Part shown: piece after piece, positions 15,575 through 25,705 of the stretch
Numbering within the stretch: the first letter of the stretch is position 1
Layout: every line of letters begins with the position of its first letter
Source: Bradyrhizobium cajani
Lineage (GTDB): Bacteria; Pseudomonadota; Alphaproteobacteria; Rhizobiales; Xanthobacteraceae
Length of the DNA stretch: 64,000 bases
Direction: 5' to 3'
NCBI RefSeq assembly: GCF_009759665.1
Contig: NZ_WQNE01000015.1
Coordinates: 1-64,000 of the forward strand
Notes under the pieces: model-generated
What the model was told of the DNA's origin: nothing
Seen by the model: the letters and a program-made list of their open reading frames with translations, nothing else
The model's database searches: none
Position numbers and translations under genes: made by a program

Positions 15575-17551
15575 ATGTGGGGAGCTCTGGGCAATTTCCG
15601 CCTGCGAACGCGGGTGACCGCGGCGCTGGCGCTTTCGGCCACGGGCACCGCGTTGTTTGTGCTGATCGGCGTGCTCTGGGTCATCCACGACATCGTCGAC
15701 CAGGCGGACGAGCGCGAGCTGCGCTCGCACTATTCAGCCCTGCAGTCGCAGCTGCTCCAGGAGTCCCATCGCGCCGCCGCGATGAGCGCGGTCGTGGCCG
15801 GAATTCCGCAAGTGACCGACGCCCTGGCGCGCGGCGATCGCGAAGCGCTCAAGAGCCTGTTCGTGCCGGGATTTGCCGGGCTGAAGGGCAGCTACAACGT
15901 CGAGCAGTTCCAGTTTCATACGCCGCCGGCGACGTCGTTCCTCCGGGTGCATCAGCCCGAGAAGTTCGGTGACGATCTGTCGTCCTTCCGCAAGACGGTC
16001 GTGGAGTCCAACAACGGCAAGACGACGATCGTGGGCCTCGAAGGCGGCGTAGCAGGATTGGGCATTCGCGGCGTGGTGCCCCTGAGTTCGGGTGGCCGTC
16101 ATCTCGGATCGGTCGAGTTCGGCCTTTCCTTCGGGCAGCAGTTCTTCGAGCAGTTCAAGAAGACGCGCGGCATCGACATCGCTTTCCACCTCGCCGGCAA
16201 GGACGGCTTCAAGACCTTTGGCAGCACGCTGGGCGGCAAGACGTTCTTCGACGGTGCCGACTATCGCTCCGCCACGGGCGGCAAGTATGTGATCCAGAAG
16301 GGCGATATGGCGGGTGTGCCGGTGGCGGCGCTGCTCGGCCCGATCATCGACTTCTCCGGCCAGTCGATCGGCGCGGTCGAGATCGTGATGGACAACAGCG
16401 GTTACGCTGCGCTGATCAGGCGCGCGCAGACGCTGGCGATCGGAACGGCCGTCGGTGCGACCCTGATCGCATGCATCGTCGGCCTGCTTCTGGCGCGAGG
16501 CATTTCCCGTCCCATCCAGACCATCACCGATGCGATGAGGCAGCTTGCCGAAGGACGTCACGACGTCGACATTCCCAATCGCGACCGCCGCGACGAGGTC
16601 GGCGACATGGCGCATGCGGTCGAAGTGTTCAAGAGCAACGCCATTCGCGTTGCCGGCCTACAGGCCGAGCAGGAGCAGAACAAGCAGCAGGCCGAGCTGG
16701 AGAAGAAGCGCGCGATGGCGGAGATTGCCGATCGCTTCGAGGCGAGCGTCCAGCGCGTCGCCGCCGCGGTGTCATCATCCGCGACCGAGATGAAGTCGAC
16801 CGCGCAGTCGATGTCGGAAACCACCGACCGGGCGCGGCACCAATCCGGCGCCGTCGCGACGGCATCGGAAGAGACGTCGGCGAGCGTCCAGACTGTTGCG
16901 GCGGCGGCAGAGGAGCTTTCCTCCTCGATTGCCGAGATCACGCGCCAGGTCAATCATTCCTCAGCGATCATTGCCCGCGCCGCCGAGGAGCGCGAGCGCA
17001 CCCGGAGCACGGTCGAAGGTCTTGCCGTGGCCGCGCAGAGGATCGGAGAAGTCATCGAGCTGATCAACGGCATCGCCAGCCAGACCAACCTGCTGGCCCT
17101 GAACGCAACGATCGAGGCGGCACGCGCCGGCGAGGCGGGCAGAGGATTTGCGGTCGTCGCGAGTGAAGTGAAGGCGCTCGCAACCCAGACCGCCAAGGCG
17201 ACTGACGAGATCGGTAGTCAGATAGCGGTCATCCAGAAGGAGACGGCGCTTGCCGTCGACGCCATCCAGTCGATTTCGCAGACCATCAGCGAGGTCAGCG
17301 GCATCTCGGCTTCGATCGGCCAGGCGGTGATGGAGCAGGGGACCGCAACGAAGGAAATCGCACACAGCGTTCAGGTCGCCGCCTCCGGGACCGACCAGGT
17401 GACCCGCGACATCGCTGGCGTCAGCCTGGCCGTTGCCGACGCCGGCGCGTCAGCCGATCACGTGCTGAAATCGGCGGATCAGGTGACGCAGCAGTCGAGC
17501 ATCTTGCGCGAAGAGGTCCATCAGTTCCTGGTCTCGATTCGAGCCGCCTGA
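15575..17551 (+). CDS. Methyl-accepting chemotaxis protein
   Basis: 658-residue transmembrane chemoreceptor. Start chosen at ATG 15575 (MWGALGNFRLR), which follows GGGGGAA; a GTG 42 bp upstream is also in frame. Layout: first membrane span about 15-38, a periplasmic ligand domain of about 250 residues, second span about 290-315, HAMP domain (RGISRPIQTITDAMRQLAEG), then the MCP signalling domain with the conserved hairpin tip (INGIASQTNLLALNATIEAA). No C-terminal CheR pentapeptide. Next to a Liv-type binding protein, it might sense the same compound (inference). Confidence 0.92.
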   Translation: MWGALGNFRLRTRVTAALALSATGTALFVLIGVLWVIHDIVDQADERELRSHYSALQSQLLQESHRAAAMSAVVAGIPQVTDALARGDREALKSLFVPGFAGLKGSYNVEQFQFHTPPATSFLRVHQPEKFGDDLSSFRKTVVESNNGKTTIVGLEGGVAGLGIRGVVPLSSGGRHLGSVEFGLSFGQQFFEQFKKTRGIDIAFHLAGKDGFKTFGSTLGGKTFFDGADYRSATGGKYVIQKGDMAGVPVAALLGPIIDFSGQSIGAVEIVMDNSGYAALIRRAQTLAIGTAVGATLIACIVGLLLARGISRPIQTITDAMRQLAEGRHDVDIPNRDRRDEVGDMAHAVEVFKSNAIRVAGLQAEQEQNKQQAELEKKRAMAEIADRFEASVQRVAAAVSSSATEMKSTAQSMSETTDRARHQSGAVATASEETSASVQTVAAAAEELSSSIAEITRQVNHSSAIIARAAEERERTRSTVEGLAVAAQRIGEVIELINGIASQTNLLALNATIEAARAGEAGRGFAVVASEVKALATQTAKATDEIGSQIAVIQKETALAVDAIQSISQTISEVSGISASIGQAVMEQGTATKEIAHSVQVAASGTDQVTRDIAGVSLAVADAGASADHVLKSADQVTQQSSILREEVHQFLVSIRAA

Positions 17552-17598
17552 CGTCTCCCTGATTGCAGCCTTGGCGGAGTGCGCGTCTGCCAACGGCG

Positions 17599-18333
17599 CT
17601 ATCCCGCGAGAAATCCGCCATCGACCGCGACCACCGTTCCGGTCGCGTATTGCGAAGCCGGCATGCAGAGGAAGGCGACCGCACCGGCGATGTCTTCCGG
17701 CTGCCCCCATCGCTTGAACGCGGTACGGTCGGCAATGCGCTGATAATGCGCGCGATCGGTGCGGCCCGCGGCATTGATCGCCGTCTCGATGTAGCCGGGC
17801 GCAACCGCATTGACGCGGATGCCGTCCTCGGCCCAGGCTAGTGCAAGCGCCTTGGTCAGCATCACGACGCCGCCTTTGCTGGCGCAATAGGCGGGAATGC
17901 GTGGCAAGGCCAGCGTGGCGTTCATCGAGGCGATGTTGACGACCGATCCCTTGCTATCAGCCAGGAGCGGGCGAAACGCCATGCAGGTCCGGAAGGTGCC
18001 GGTGAGATTGACATCGAGAACCTTCATGAAGGTCTCGATCTCGTATTCCTTGTCGCGCGCCAGGATGCCGGCGCAATTGACCAGTGCGTCGACGCGGTCG
18101 TGGCGCTCGGCGAATGACGTGACCTCGGCGTCATTGGTGACGTCGAGCGTCGCGAGCGTGAGGCCGGCGCGCGGTGCGAGCAGGGATCGTGCAAGATCGG
18201 CGTCATCGAGGCCCGTTGCAGTCACCGTCGCACCGAGATCGCAGAACTGATTGCTGATGGCAGCGCCGATATCGCCGGCGCCGCCAATCACGACGGCATG
18301 GAATCCGGAGGCCAGAGAAAAATTGGACTTCAT
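17599..18333 (-). CDS. SDR-family NAD(P)-dependent dehydrogenase
   Basis: 244-residue classical short-chain dehydrogenase. The nucleotide site is GGAGDIG, the NCAG motif is present, and the catalytic set is Ser in VVNIASMN and Tyr-Lys in YCASK. The C-terminal VDGGFLAG is typical of gluconate/polyol dehydrogenase-like members. It is encoded downstream of the LacI regulator and faces away from the sugar ABC operon, so it probably oxidises or reduces a sugar, polyol or sugar acid of that pathway. Exact substrate not predictable. Confidence 0.9.
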   Translation of the reverse strand: MKSNFSLASGFHAVVIGGAGDIGAAISNQFCDLGATVTATGLDDADLARSLLAPRAGLTLATLDVTNDAEVTSFAERHDRVDALVNCAGILARDKEYEIETFMKVLDVNLTGTFRTCMAFRPLLADSKGSVVNIASMNATLALPRIPAYCASKGGVVMLTKALALAWAEDGIRVNAVAPGYIETAINAAGRTDRAHYQRIADRTAFKRWGQPEDIAGAVAFLCMPASQYATGTVVAVDGGFLAG

Positions 18334-18348
18334 CGGGATCCTTTTCCT

Positions 18349-19383
18349 TCAAGTGCCTGAAGGCGGCGCCGTCGACTCACGAACGACCAGCGAGTAGTCG
18401 ACCTCGTGATGCATGATGGTCTGTTCGCCCGCGAGGCTTCGGACCAGATATTCGCCGGCGCGCTGCCAGGTTTCGCCGGTGGGAACGTGAATGGTGGTCA
18501 GGCTCGGCCGCAGATGGCGACTCCAGTCGAGATCGTCGAAACCAACGACCGACAGGTCACGCGGCACCGAAAAGCCGCTGCGCTCCGCCTCGAGCAGCAC
18601 GCCATAGGCGATGACGTCGTTGCCGCAGACCACCGCCGTGGGCCGGTCTTCCAGGCTGAGGAGATAGCGCGCGGCTTCCCTCGCATCGTCGAGCGTGTAG
18701 GGCACTTCGACATGCCATTGCGAGGGAAGTGTCAGCCCGGTCTCGGTCAACGCCCGGCGGAACCCGGCGACTCGCGCGCTTGCGCGGTCGTTGTTGCGCT
18801 GGAGAGCGGACACGATCCCGATCCGGCGATGGCCGAGCTCGATGACGTGCATCGCGGCACGATGCGCCGCGGCCTCGTTGTTGGTGCCGACGCAAGGGTA
18901 GGGCCGATCCGGCTGATAGATGCCGACGTTGATGAAGGGCACCGCATTGTCCGCGAGCAGCTTGCGCAGTCCGTCGTGATGGCAATCGCCACGAAGCACC
19001 AGGCCGTCGACGCCGCGCCCGATCAGATTGCGCGCCTGCTGCAGCTCGACGTCGAGATCGTAGCCGCTCGTGGTGAGGAACAGCATGTACCCCACCGACG
19101 AGAGATATTTTTGCAGCGAAGCGATGCCGCGCGCGAACATGGTGTTGTCGATCGTCGGTACGATCGCGCCGAGCGTACGTGACCGTCGCGACGACAGGAT
19201 GCGGGCCGGCGCATGCGGGATGTAACCGACGGCCTCGATCGCCTGCGCGATGCGCGCGCGCAGCGACGGGCTCACCGCGTCGGGGTTATTGAGCGCACGT
19301 GAGACCGAAGCCGTCGACACGCCGGCCCGGGCCGCGACGGCGCGGATGCCTTGCTTTGCTGATCTGGCAGCCGGCAGATCCAT
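18349..19383 (-). CDS. LacI-family transcriptional repressor
   Basis: 344-residue repressor. The N-terminal helix-turn-helix plus hinge reads IRAVAARAGVSTASVSRALNNP followed by a periplasmic-binding-protein-like effector domain. Start set at ATG 19383 (MDLPAARSAKQG); an upstream extension runs through a palindrome just outside the start and has no ribosome site. It is divergent from the sugar uptake operon and shares with it a region carrying two operator-like sites, so control of that operon and of itself is likely. The inducer is presumably a pathway sugar. Confidence 0.9.
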   Translation of the reverse strand: MDLPAARSAKQGIRAVAARAGVSTASVSRALNNPDAVSPSLRARIAQAIEAVGYIPHAPARILSSRRSRTLGAIVPTIDNTMFARGIASLQKYLSSVGYMLFLTTSGYDLDVELQQARNLIGRGVDGLVLRGDCHHDGLRKLLADNAVPFINVGIYQPDRPYPCVGTNNEAAAHRAAMHVIELGHRRIGIVSALQRNNDRASARVAGFRRALTETGLTLPSQWHVEVPYTLDDAREAARYLLSLEDRPTAVVCGNDVIAYGVLLEAERSGFSVPRDLSVVGFDDLDWSRHLRPSLTTIHVPTGETWQRAGEYLVRSLAGEQTIMHHEVDYSLVVRESTAPPSGT

Positions 19384-19386
19384 GGA

Positions 19387-19398
19387 TGTAACGTTACA
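19387..19398. promoter_or_regulatory. Candidate LacI-family operator, perfect palindrome TGTAACGTTACA
   Basis: 12-bp perfect inverted repeat with a central CG, typical of LacI-family operators. It lies 4 bp upstream of the repressor start, a position suited to autoregulation. Confidence 0.65.
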
Positions 19399-19495
19399 GT
19401 CGCGGTTCGAGGTTCGCAGAAGCAAAATTTCTACGATGATGCCGCAGTCTGGACAGATTGTCCATCGCTTGACAGAGGTGAGATGAAGTTTAGGA

Positions 19496-19509
19496 TGTAA
19501 CCGTTTTCA
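19496..19509. promoter_or_regulatory. Second operator-like site TGTAACCGTTTTCA
   Basis: 14-bp imperfect palindrome (5 of 7 pairs) sharing the TGTAAC half-site and central CG with the first site. It lies 63 bp upstream of the binding-protein start, where a bound repressor would block the ABC operon promoter. Confidence 0.5.
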
Positions 19510-19571
19510 GAAGGGTGCTGTCAGAACGGCGCTGCCGGGTAGGCGGACAAGCCGGGTCAGGGAGGAGTTCA

Positions 19572-20873
19572 ATGAACGCCAGGATGTTTGCGGCGCGCGT
19601 CGCGTTGCCGGCCCTTGCGGTCTTCGCAGTCTGCAGCGATGGGCGCGCGGCGGATTTCGACTGGAAGAAATTCCAGGGCAAGACCGTCACGTTTCTCGCC
19701 AACAACAATCCGGTCGCGCAGGCGCTGCTCGCCTACAAGGACGATTTCGAGAAGCAGACCGGCATGACCTTGAAGGTCGACGGCTACCAGGAGCAGCAGA
19801 TGCGCCAGCGCCTGGTCACCGTGATGAACGCGCATAGCGACGAGGTCGACGTGTTCATGACGCTGCCCTCGCGCGAGGGCGAGCAGTTCGCCGCGGCCGG
19901 CTGGTATGCCGATCTCTCGGCCATGGCGAAGAACGACGTGGCGAAGGAGTACGATCCGGCCGGACTGAGCCAGGCCCTGCTCAAGGCGGCGACCTTCGGC
20001 GGCAAGCTGACCAGCATGCCGATGAACATCGAGGGGCCGATCTTCTATTACCGCACCGACATCTTCAAGAAGTGCGGAATCGAGCAGCCGAAGACGATCA
20101 AGGATGTTCAGGCGGCAGCCGAGAAGATCAAGGCGTGCGACAGCTCGGTCACGCCATTCGTCTCGCGTGGCCTGAAGCCGGCGATCGCCTACACCTTCAG
20201 CAACATGCTGCACAATATCGGCGGCAGCTATGTCGCCGGCGGCAAGTCGAACCTCTGCTCGGCCAAGGGCAAGGAGGCGCTCGACACCTATAGCCGGCTG
20301 TTGCGCGACTTCGGCCCGCCCGGTGTCGTCAACTACAGCTTCCAGCAGATCTCGGCGCTCTATCGCAGCGGCCGGGCGGCGATGTCGTTCGAATCCTCCA
20401 ACGAGCTGCGCACCGTGATGGACGGCGGCGCCCGCCTCAAGGATACCGCCCTGATCCCATTCCCGGCCGGCGAGGCCGGGCAGGTGCCGACCGTGATCGG
20501 GTGGGGCATGGCCGTTTCCTCGCACAGCAAGCAGCCGGATGCGGCCTGGTACTTCGTGCAATGGGCGACAAGCCCGGCCGTCCAGAAGAAGATGGCGCTC
20601 CAGGGCATTGCGCCGCCGCGGCCCTCGGTCGCGAGCGATCCCGAATACCGCAAGTGGATCGACGAGGAGCCGGTGCGCAAGGAGTGGCAGGCGGCGCTCG
20701 ACGTGCTCGCAACGAAGGGCTCCTCCGAGGTCGGCTATCCCATCGTCGCCAATCCCGAGTCGCGCGAATTCATCGGCCAGGCCGTGCAGGACCTGATCCT
20801 GAAGCAGAAGACCGTCGATCAGGCCTGCGCGGACGCCGACAAGGCGCTCGATGCACTGATTGCGCAGAAGTAA
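19572..20873 (+). CDS. Sugar ABC transporter substrate-binding protein
   Basis: 433-residue periplasmic binding protein of the MalE/UgpB type (SBP_bac_1). Start at ATG 19572 is fixed by a strong GGAGGAG site; residues 1-27 form a signal peptide ending in GRAADF. The mature part starts with the KTVTFLANNN strand; the GPIFYYRTDIFKKCG segment is typical of the family. First gene of an eight-gene plus-strand operon. Ligand probably a sugar or polyol. Confidence 0.9.
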   Translation: MNARMFAARVALPALAVFAVCSDGRAADFDWKKFQGKTVTFLANNNPVAQALLAYKDDFEKQTGMTLKVDGYQEQQMRQRLVTVMNAHSDEVDVFMTLPSREGEQFAAAGWYADLSAMAKNDVAKEYDPAGLSQALLKAATFGGKLTSMPMNIEGPIFYYRTDIFKKCGIEQPKTIKDVQAAAEKIKACDSSVTPFVSRGLKPAIAYTFSNMLHNIGGSYVAGGKSNLCSAKGKEALDTYSRLLRDFGPPGVVNYSFQQISALYRSGRAAMSFESSNELRTVMDGGARLKDTALIPFPAGEAGQVPTVIGWGMAVSSHSKQPDAAWYFVQWATSPAVQKKMALQGIAPPRPSVASDPEYRKWIDEEPVRKEWQAALDVLATKGSSEVGYPIVANPESREFIGQAVQDLILKQKTVDQACADADKALDALIAQK

Positions 20874-20933
20874 CGGCAGCGAACGCCGGCCGCCTTCACG
20901 CGGCCGGCGCCGATTGAATCGAGGAATGCAGGT

Positions 20934-21821
20934 ATGTCGGACGCGGCTGCGACATTGACGCACGACCGGCAAAGGCTGGAACTGTCGGCGCTCTCGGCGC
21001 CGGCGGTGGTCTTCACTGTCGCGATGATCGCGTTTCCGGTGATCTATACCGTCTGGCTCGGCTTCCAGAGCTTTTCGTCGACCGGCAAGCAATCCTATGT
21101 CGGCCTGGCGAACTACGCCAGGCTCGTATCCGACCATGAGTTCTGGCACGGCCTCTGGGTGACCATTGCTCTCTATGTGCTCTCGCTGGCGCTGCAACTC
21201 GTGCTCGGCGTCTGGCTCGCCCTGGTCCTGTTCCACGCCAAGCGCCTGCCGGGCATCGTGCGCTCGCTGTTCATCTCGCCCTTCATGATGCCGCCGGTGG
21301 TCGCGGGCATGATGTGGCTTGTCATCCTCGATCCGTCGCTCGGCGCGGCCAACTACATCCTGCAATCGCTCGGCCTGCCGCCGTCCGAATGGCTGGCGTC
21401 GCCGACCTGGGTCATTCCGACGGTCGCGCTGATCGATACCTGGCAGTGGACGCCCTACGTCGCGCTGATCGTGCTCGGCGGCCTCCAGTCGCTGCCGCCC
21501 AGCGTCTACGAGGCGGCGCAGATCGACGGCGCGTCCCCGTTCAAGACCTTCCAGCGGATCACGCTGCCGCTGCTGCTGCCGACCATCGTCACCGCGGCGA
21601 TCCTGCGCAGCGTCGACTTGCTGCGCTTCTTCGACATCATCTACATCACGACCCAGGGTGGCCCCGGCAACGCGTCGAATACGCTCAACATCTACGGCTT
21701 CCGGGTCGGATTCGAATTCTTCAACATCGGCTATGCCAGCGCCTTGATGCTGACCCTGACCGCGATCGTGTTCGGCGCGGTGCTCGCCTGCAACCGCCTG
21801 CGCGGCGCGGTCGCCTGGTAG
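20934..21821 (+). CDS. Sugar ABC transporter permease (MalF/UgpA type)
   Basis: 295-residue inner-membrane permease with six predicted spans. The coupling EAA loop reads YEAAQIDGASPFKTFQRITLPLLLP, which docks with the ATPase. The signal-anchor-like first span is VVFTVAMIAFPVIYTVWLGF. It is followed 8 bp later by the second permease. Confidence 0.92.
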   Translation: MSDAAATLTHDRQRLELSALSAPAVVFTVAMIAFPVIYTVWLGFQSFSSTGKQSYVGLANYARLVSDHEFWHGLWVTIALYVLSLALQLVLGVWLALVLFHAKRLPGIVRSLFISPFMMPPVVAGMMWLVILDPSLGAANYILQSLGLPPSEWLASPTWVIPTVALIDTWQWTPYVALIVLGGLQSLPPSVYEAAQIDGASPFKTFQRITLPLLLPTIVTAAILRSVDLLRFFDIIYITTQGGPGNASNTLNIYGFRVGFEFFNIGYASALMLTLTAIVFGAVLACNRLRGAVAW

Positions 21822-21829
21822 GTGGAACG

Positions 21830-22657
21830 ATGATGGATGCGCCCACCACCGACCGCTGGATCCGCCGTCTCAACCTGCTGCAGCTGGTGCTGGCGGGGAT
21901 CATCATCATGACGCCGACGGTCTGGATGGTCCTGTCGTCGCTCAAACCCTCCTTCGAGGTCACGGCCTATCCGCCGACGCTGGTGTTCACGCCGACACTG
22001 GACAACTATGTCGAGCTGACGAAGACCACGCCGTTCCTGAGCTACGCCCTCAACAGCCTCATTGTCACCATCGGCTCGACGGCGCTCGGGTTGCTGTTCG
22101 GTATCCCGGCAGCCTTCACGGTCTCCTGGACGCGGATCTCCTGGCCGGCGATCCTGACGCTGGCGGCACGAATGGCGCCGGGCACGCTGTTCCTGCTGCC
22201 GTGGTACGTGATGTTCCGGCAGATCGGCATGATCGGCTCGTACACCGCGTTGATCCTCAGCCACGCGGTGATCACGTTGCCGATCGTGATCTGGGTGCTG
22301 CTGCCGTCGTTCGACGGCATCCCGCGCAGCGTCTTCGAGGCGGCGCAGGTCGACGGATGCAGCGTCACGCGCATCCTCTGGCGGATCGCGCTGCCGCTGG
22401 TCGCCTCCGGCATCGCGGTCTCGGCAATCCTCGCCTTCGTGTTTTCCTGGAACTACTTCCTGTTTGCGCTGGTGCTGTCGAATGGCGACAGCAAGACGCT
22501 GATCGCGGCGGCCTTCAACTTCATCGGCGAAGGTTCGACGCAATGGGGTGCGCTGATGGCGGCTGCGACGCTGATCGCGTTGCCGCCGCTGGTGCTGGCG
22601 GCTCTCGTGCAGCGCTGGCTGGTGTCCGGGCTGACGCTCGGTGCGGTGAAAGGCTAG
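21830..22657 (+). CDS. Sugar ABC transporter permease (MalG/UgpE type)
   Basis: 275-residue permease. Start at ATG 21830, just after GGTGG; a longer 447-codon frame begins inside the first permease gene and is not meaningful. The EAA loop is FEAAQVDGCSVTRILWRIALPL. The first span is LLQLVLAGIIIMTPTVWMVL. Pairs with the upstream MalF-type subunit. Confidence 0.92.
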   Translation: MMDAPTTDRWIRRLNLLQLVLAGIIIMTPTVWMVLSSLKPSFEVTAYPPTLVFTPTLDNYVELTKTTPFLSYALNSLIVTIGSTALGLLFGIPAAFTVSWTRISWPAILTLAARMAPGTLFLLPWYVMFRQIGMIGSYTALILSHAVITLPIVIWVLLPSFDGIPRSVFEAAQVDGCSVTRILWRIALPLVASGIAVSAILAFVFSWNYFLFALVLSNGDSKTLIAAAFNFIGEGSTQWGALMAAATLIALPPLVLAALVQRWLVSGLTLGAVKG

Positions 22658-22664
22658 TTATCTG

Positions 22665-23669
22665 ATGAATGTATCACCCCGTCCGAATGCGATCATGGAG
22701 GCCGCGGTCTTCCACGGCAACGACCGCATCACCATCGAGCGTGTGGCGATGCCGGACGTCGGCACCGGCGAGGTGCTGGTGCGGGTCTCGCGCACCGCGC
22801 TGTGCGGTTCGGACTTCAAGCTCTGGCACAAGGGCGCCGAATTCACTGCCGGCCACGAGATCTTCGGCGTGGTCGAGCAGCCCGGCCACCGACTGCATGG
22901 CCGCCGCTGCGCGGTCTATATTCCACTGCACTGCGACCACTGCGCCGCCTGCAAGCGCGGCGATACCCAGATGTGCCTGGAGGTCTCCAGCCTGATCGGC
23001 TGGAACAGGCCCGGCGGTTATGCCGAATACGTGCCGGTGCCGGAAAACTGTCTGCTGCCGGTGCCCGACGACATCGAGGACAGCCTTGCACCGCTGCTGC
23101 TCGACACCATCGGCACGTCCGGCCACGCCGTGCGCTTCGTCAACCGCGTGGTGCCGCCGGGCGAGGCAGGGCCGGTGCTGGTGATGGGTGCGGGGCCTGT
23201 CGGCCTCGGCGTCGTGCTGGCGCTTCGCGCGCTCGGCTACGATGACATCTACGCCGTCGATCCGAACGCATCGCGCCTGAAGATCGCCCAGTCCTTCGGC
23301 GCGAAGGCGCATCCGGTGGGCGATACCTCGAAGCGCTTCGCGCTCATCATGGAATGCTCCGGCGCCCATGCCGCGCGCAATCTCGGCATCGAGCTCGTCC
23401 TGCCGCGCGGCGCGCTGGTGCTGGTCGGCGAGAACGCCGCGCCCTGGACCATCGAGGAAGGCAAGGTGTTCCGCCGCAAGGACTTCTACATGATCCGCAC
23501 CTTCTACTTCCCGGTCTCGGATTTCGAGCCGAATGTCGAGCTGCTGCGCAAGTACAGGGACCAATACCGCGTCCTCGTCGACGGCGAGTTCGGCCTGTCG
23601 GCTCTGCCGGAGAATTTCGCGCGCTTCGCCAGGGGCGAGCTCATCAAGCCCGTTCTGGCACTGGACTGA
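22665..23669 (+). CDS. Zinc-dependent alcohol/polyol dehydrogenase
   Basis: 334-residue medium-chain dehydrogenase. The catalytic zinc ligands lie in CGSDF and GHE, and the structural zinc site is CDHCAACKRGDTQMC. The Rossmann motif is VLVMGAGPVGLGVVLA. Family members oxidise polyols or sugars (sorbitol, galactitol, threonine). Its place between transporter genes implies it handles the imported compound early. Two possible starts (22665, 22695) cannot be separated; neither has a strong ribosome site. Confidence 0.88.
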   Translation: MNVSPRPNAIMEAAVFHGNDRITIERVAMPDVGTGEVLVRVSRTALCGSDFKLWHKGAEFTAGHEIFGVVEQPGHRLHGRRCAVYIPLHCDHCAACKRGDTQMCLEVSSLIGWNRPGGYAEYVPVPENCLLPVPDDIEDSLAPLLLDTIGTSGHAVRFVNRVVPPGEAGPVLVMGAGPVGLGVVLALRALGYDDIYAVDPNASRLKIAQSFGAKAHPVGDTSKRFALIMECSGAHAARNLGIELVLPRGALVLVGENAAPWTIEEGKVFRRKDFYMIRTFYFPVSDFEPNVELLRKYRDQYRVLVDGEFGLSALPENFARFARGELIKPVLALD

Positions 23670-23675
23670 GCGATC

Positions 23676-24745
<1,070 letters not shown>

Positions 24746-24749
<4 letters not shown>

Positions 24750-25705
24750 GCCCGGCATCGAGCATCGGCGATCTGTCGGCGTTGGCGGATGTGGCGTCCG
24801 GGACGAAGCCCGTGCACGTGATCTGCCTCGGGCTGTCCGCGCTCGACCAGGTCTGGCGCGTCGATCGTCTGTTCGCGGGGCAAAGCGAGAAGATCAAGGC
24901 CACCGGATACGGCACGCTCGGCGGCGGAATGGCCGCCAATGCCGCGGTCGCGGTGGCGCGGCTCGGCGCCTCCGTCGCGTTCTGGGGGCGGGCAGGAAAC
25001 GATGCCGCTGGCCATGAGATGAATTCGGCCTTCGTCTCCGAAGGCGTCGATGTCGAGAATTTCCGGCTGTTTGCCGATGGCCGTTCGTCGGTCTCCGGGA
25101 TCATCGTCGACAGCTCAGGTGAGCGCCAGATCGTCAACTTCCGCGGCCTTTACCCGGAAGCCGCGGACTGGCTTCCGCTCGAAGCCGTCGCGCGCGCATC
25201 TGCCGTGCTGGCCGATCCGCGCTGGGTCGAAGGTGCCGCGACCTTGTTCCGCGAGGCGCGGGCGCGCGGCATTCCGACGGTGCTCGACGGTGACGTGGCC
25301 GACGCGGAGGTGTTCGAGCGGTTGCTGCCCTTGACCGACCACGCGATCTTCTCCGAGCCGGCACTCACATCTTTCGCCGGATCGGCTCAGGACGAATCTC
25401 TCTCAGCCCTCGCGCGCTTCGGCTGCCGCGTCATCGCCGTCACCCGCGGCGAGGGAGGCGTGAGCTGGTACGGGAACGGCCAGCTGCATCGGCAGGCCGC
25501 TTATACCGTCGACGTCGTCGACACCACGGGTGCCGGCGACGTCTTCCACGGTGCCTATGCGCTCGCGATCGGGGCCGGCCTCGATGTGCGTGAAGCCATG
25601 GCGTTTTCGGCGGCGACGGCCGCGATGAAATGCCGCCATGCCGGCGGACGCAACGGAATCCCCACCATCAACGAGTGTCTTGCATTCATGAGGACGAAGC
25701 CATGA
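24746..25705 (+). CDS. PfkB/ribokinase-family sugar kinase
   Basis: 319-residue carbohydrate kinase starting at GTG 24746. The two PfkB signatures are present: the N-terminal glycine pair region GTLGGGMAANAAVAVARLG and the C-terminal catalytic DTTGAGDVFHGAYA, with the Asp as base. It should phosphorylate a sugar, keto-sugar or 2-keto-3-deoxy acid using ATP. It overlaps both neighbours by 4 bp, which places it functionally between the dehydrogenase and the aldolase. Confidence 0.9.
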
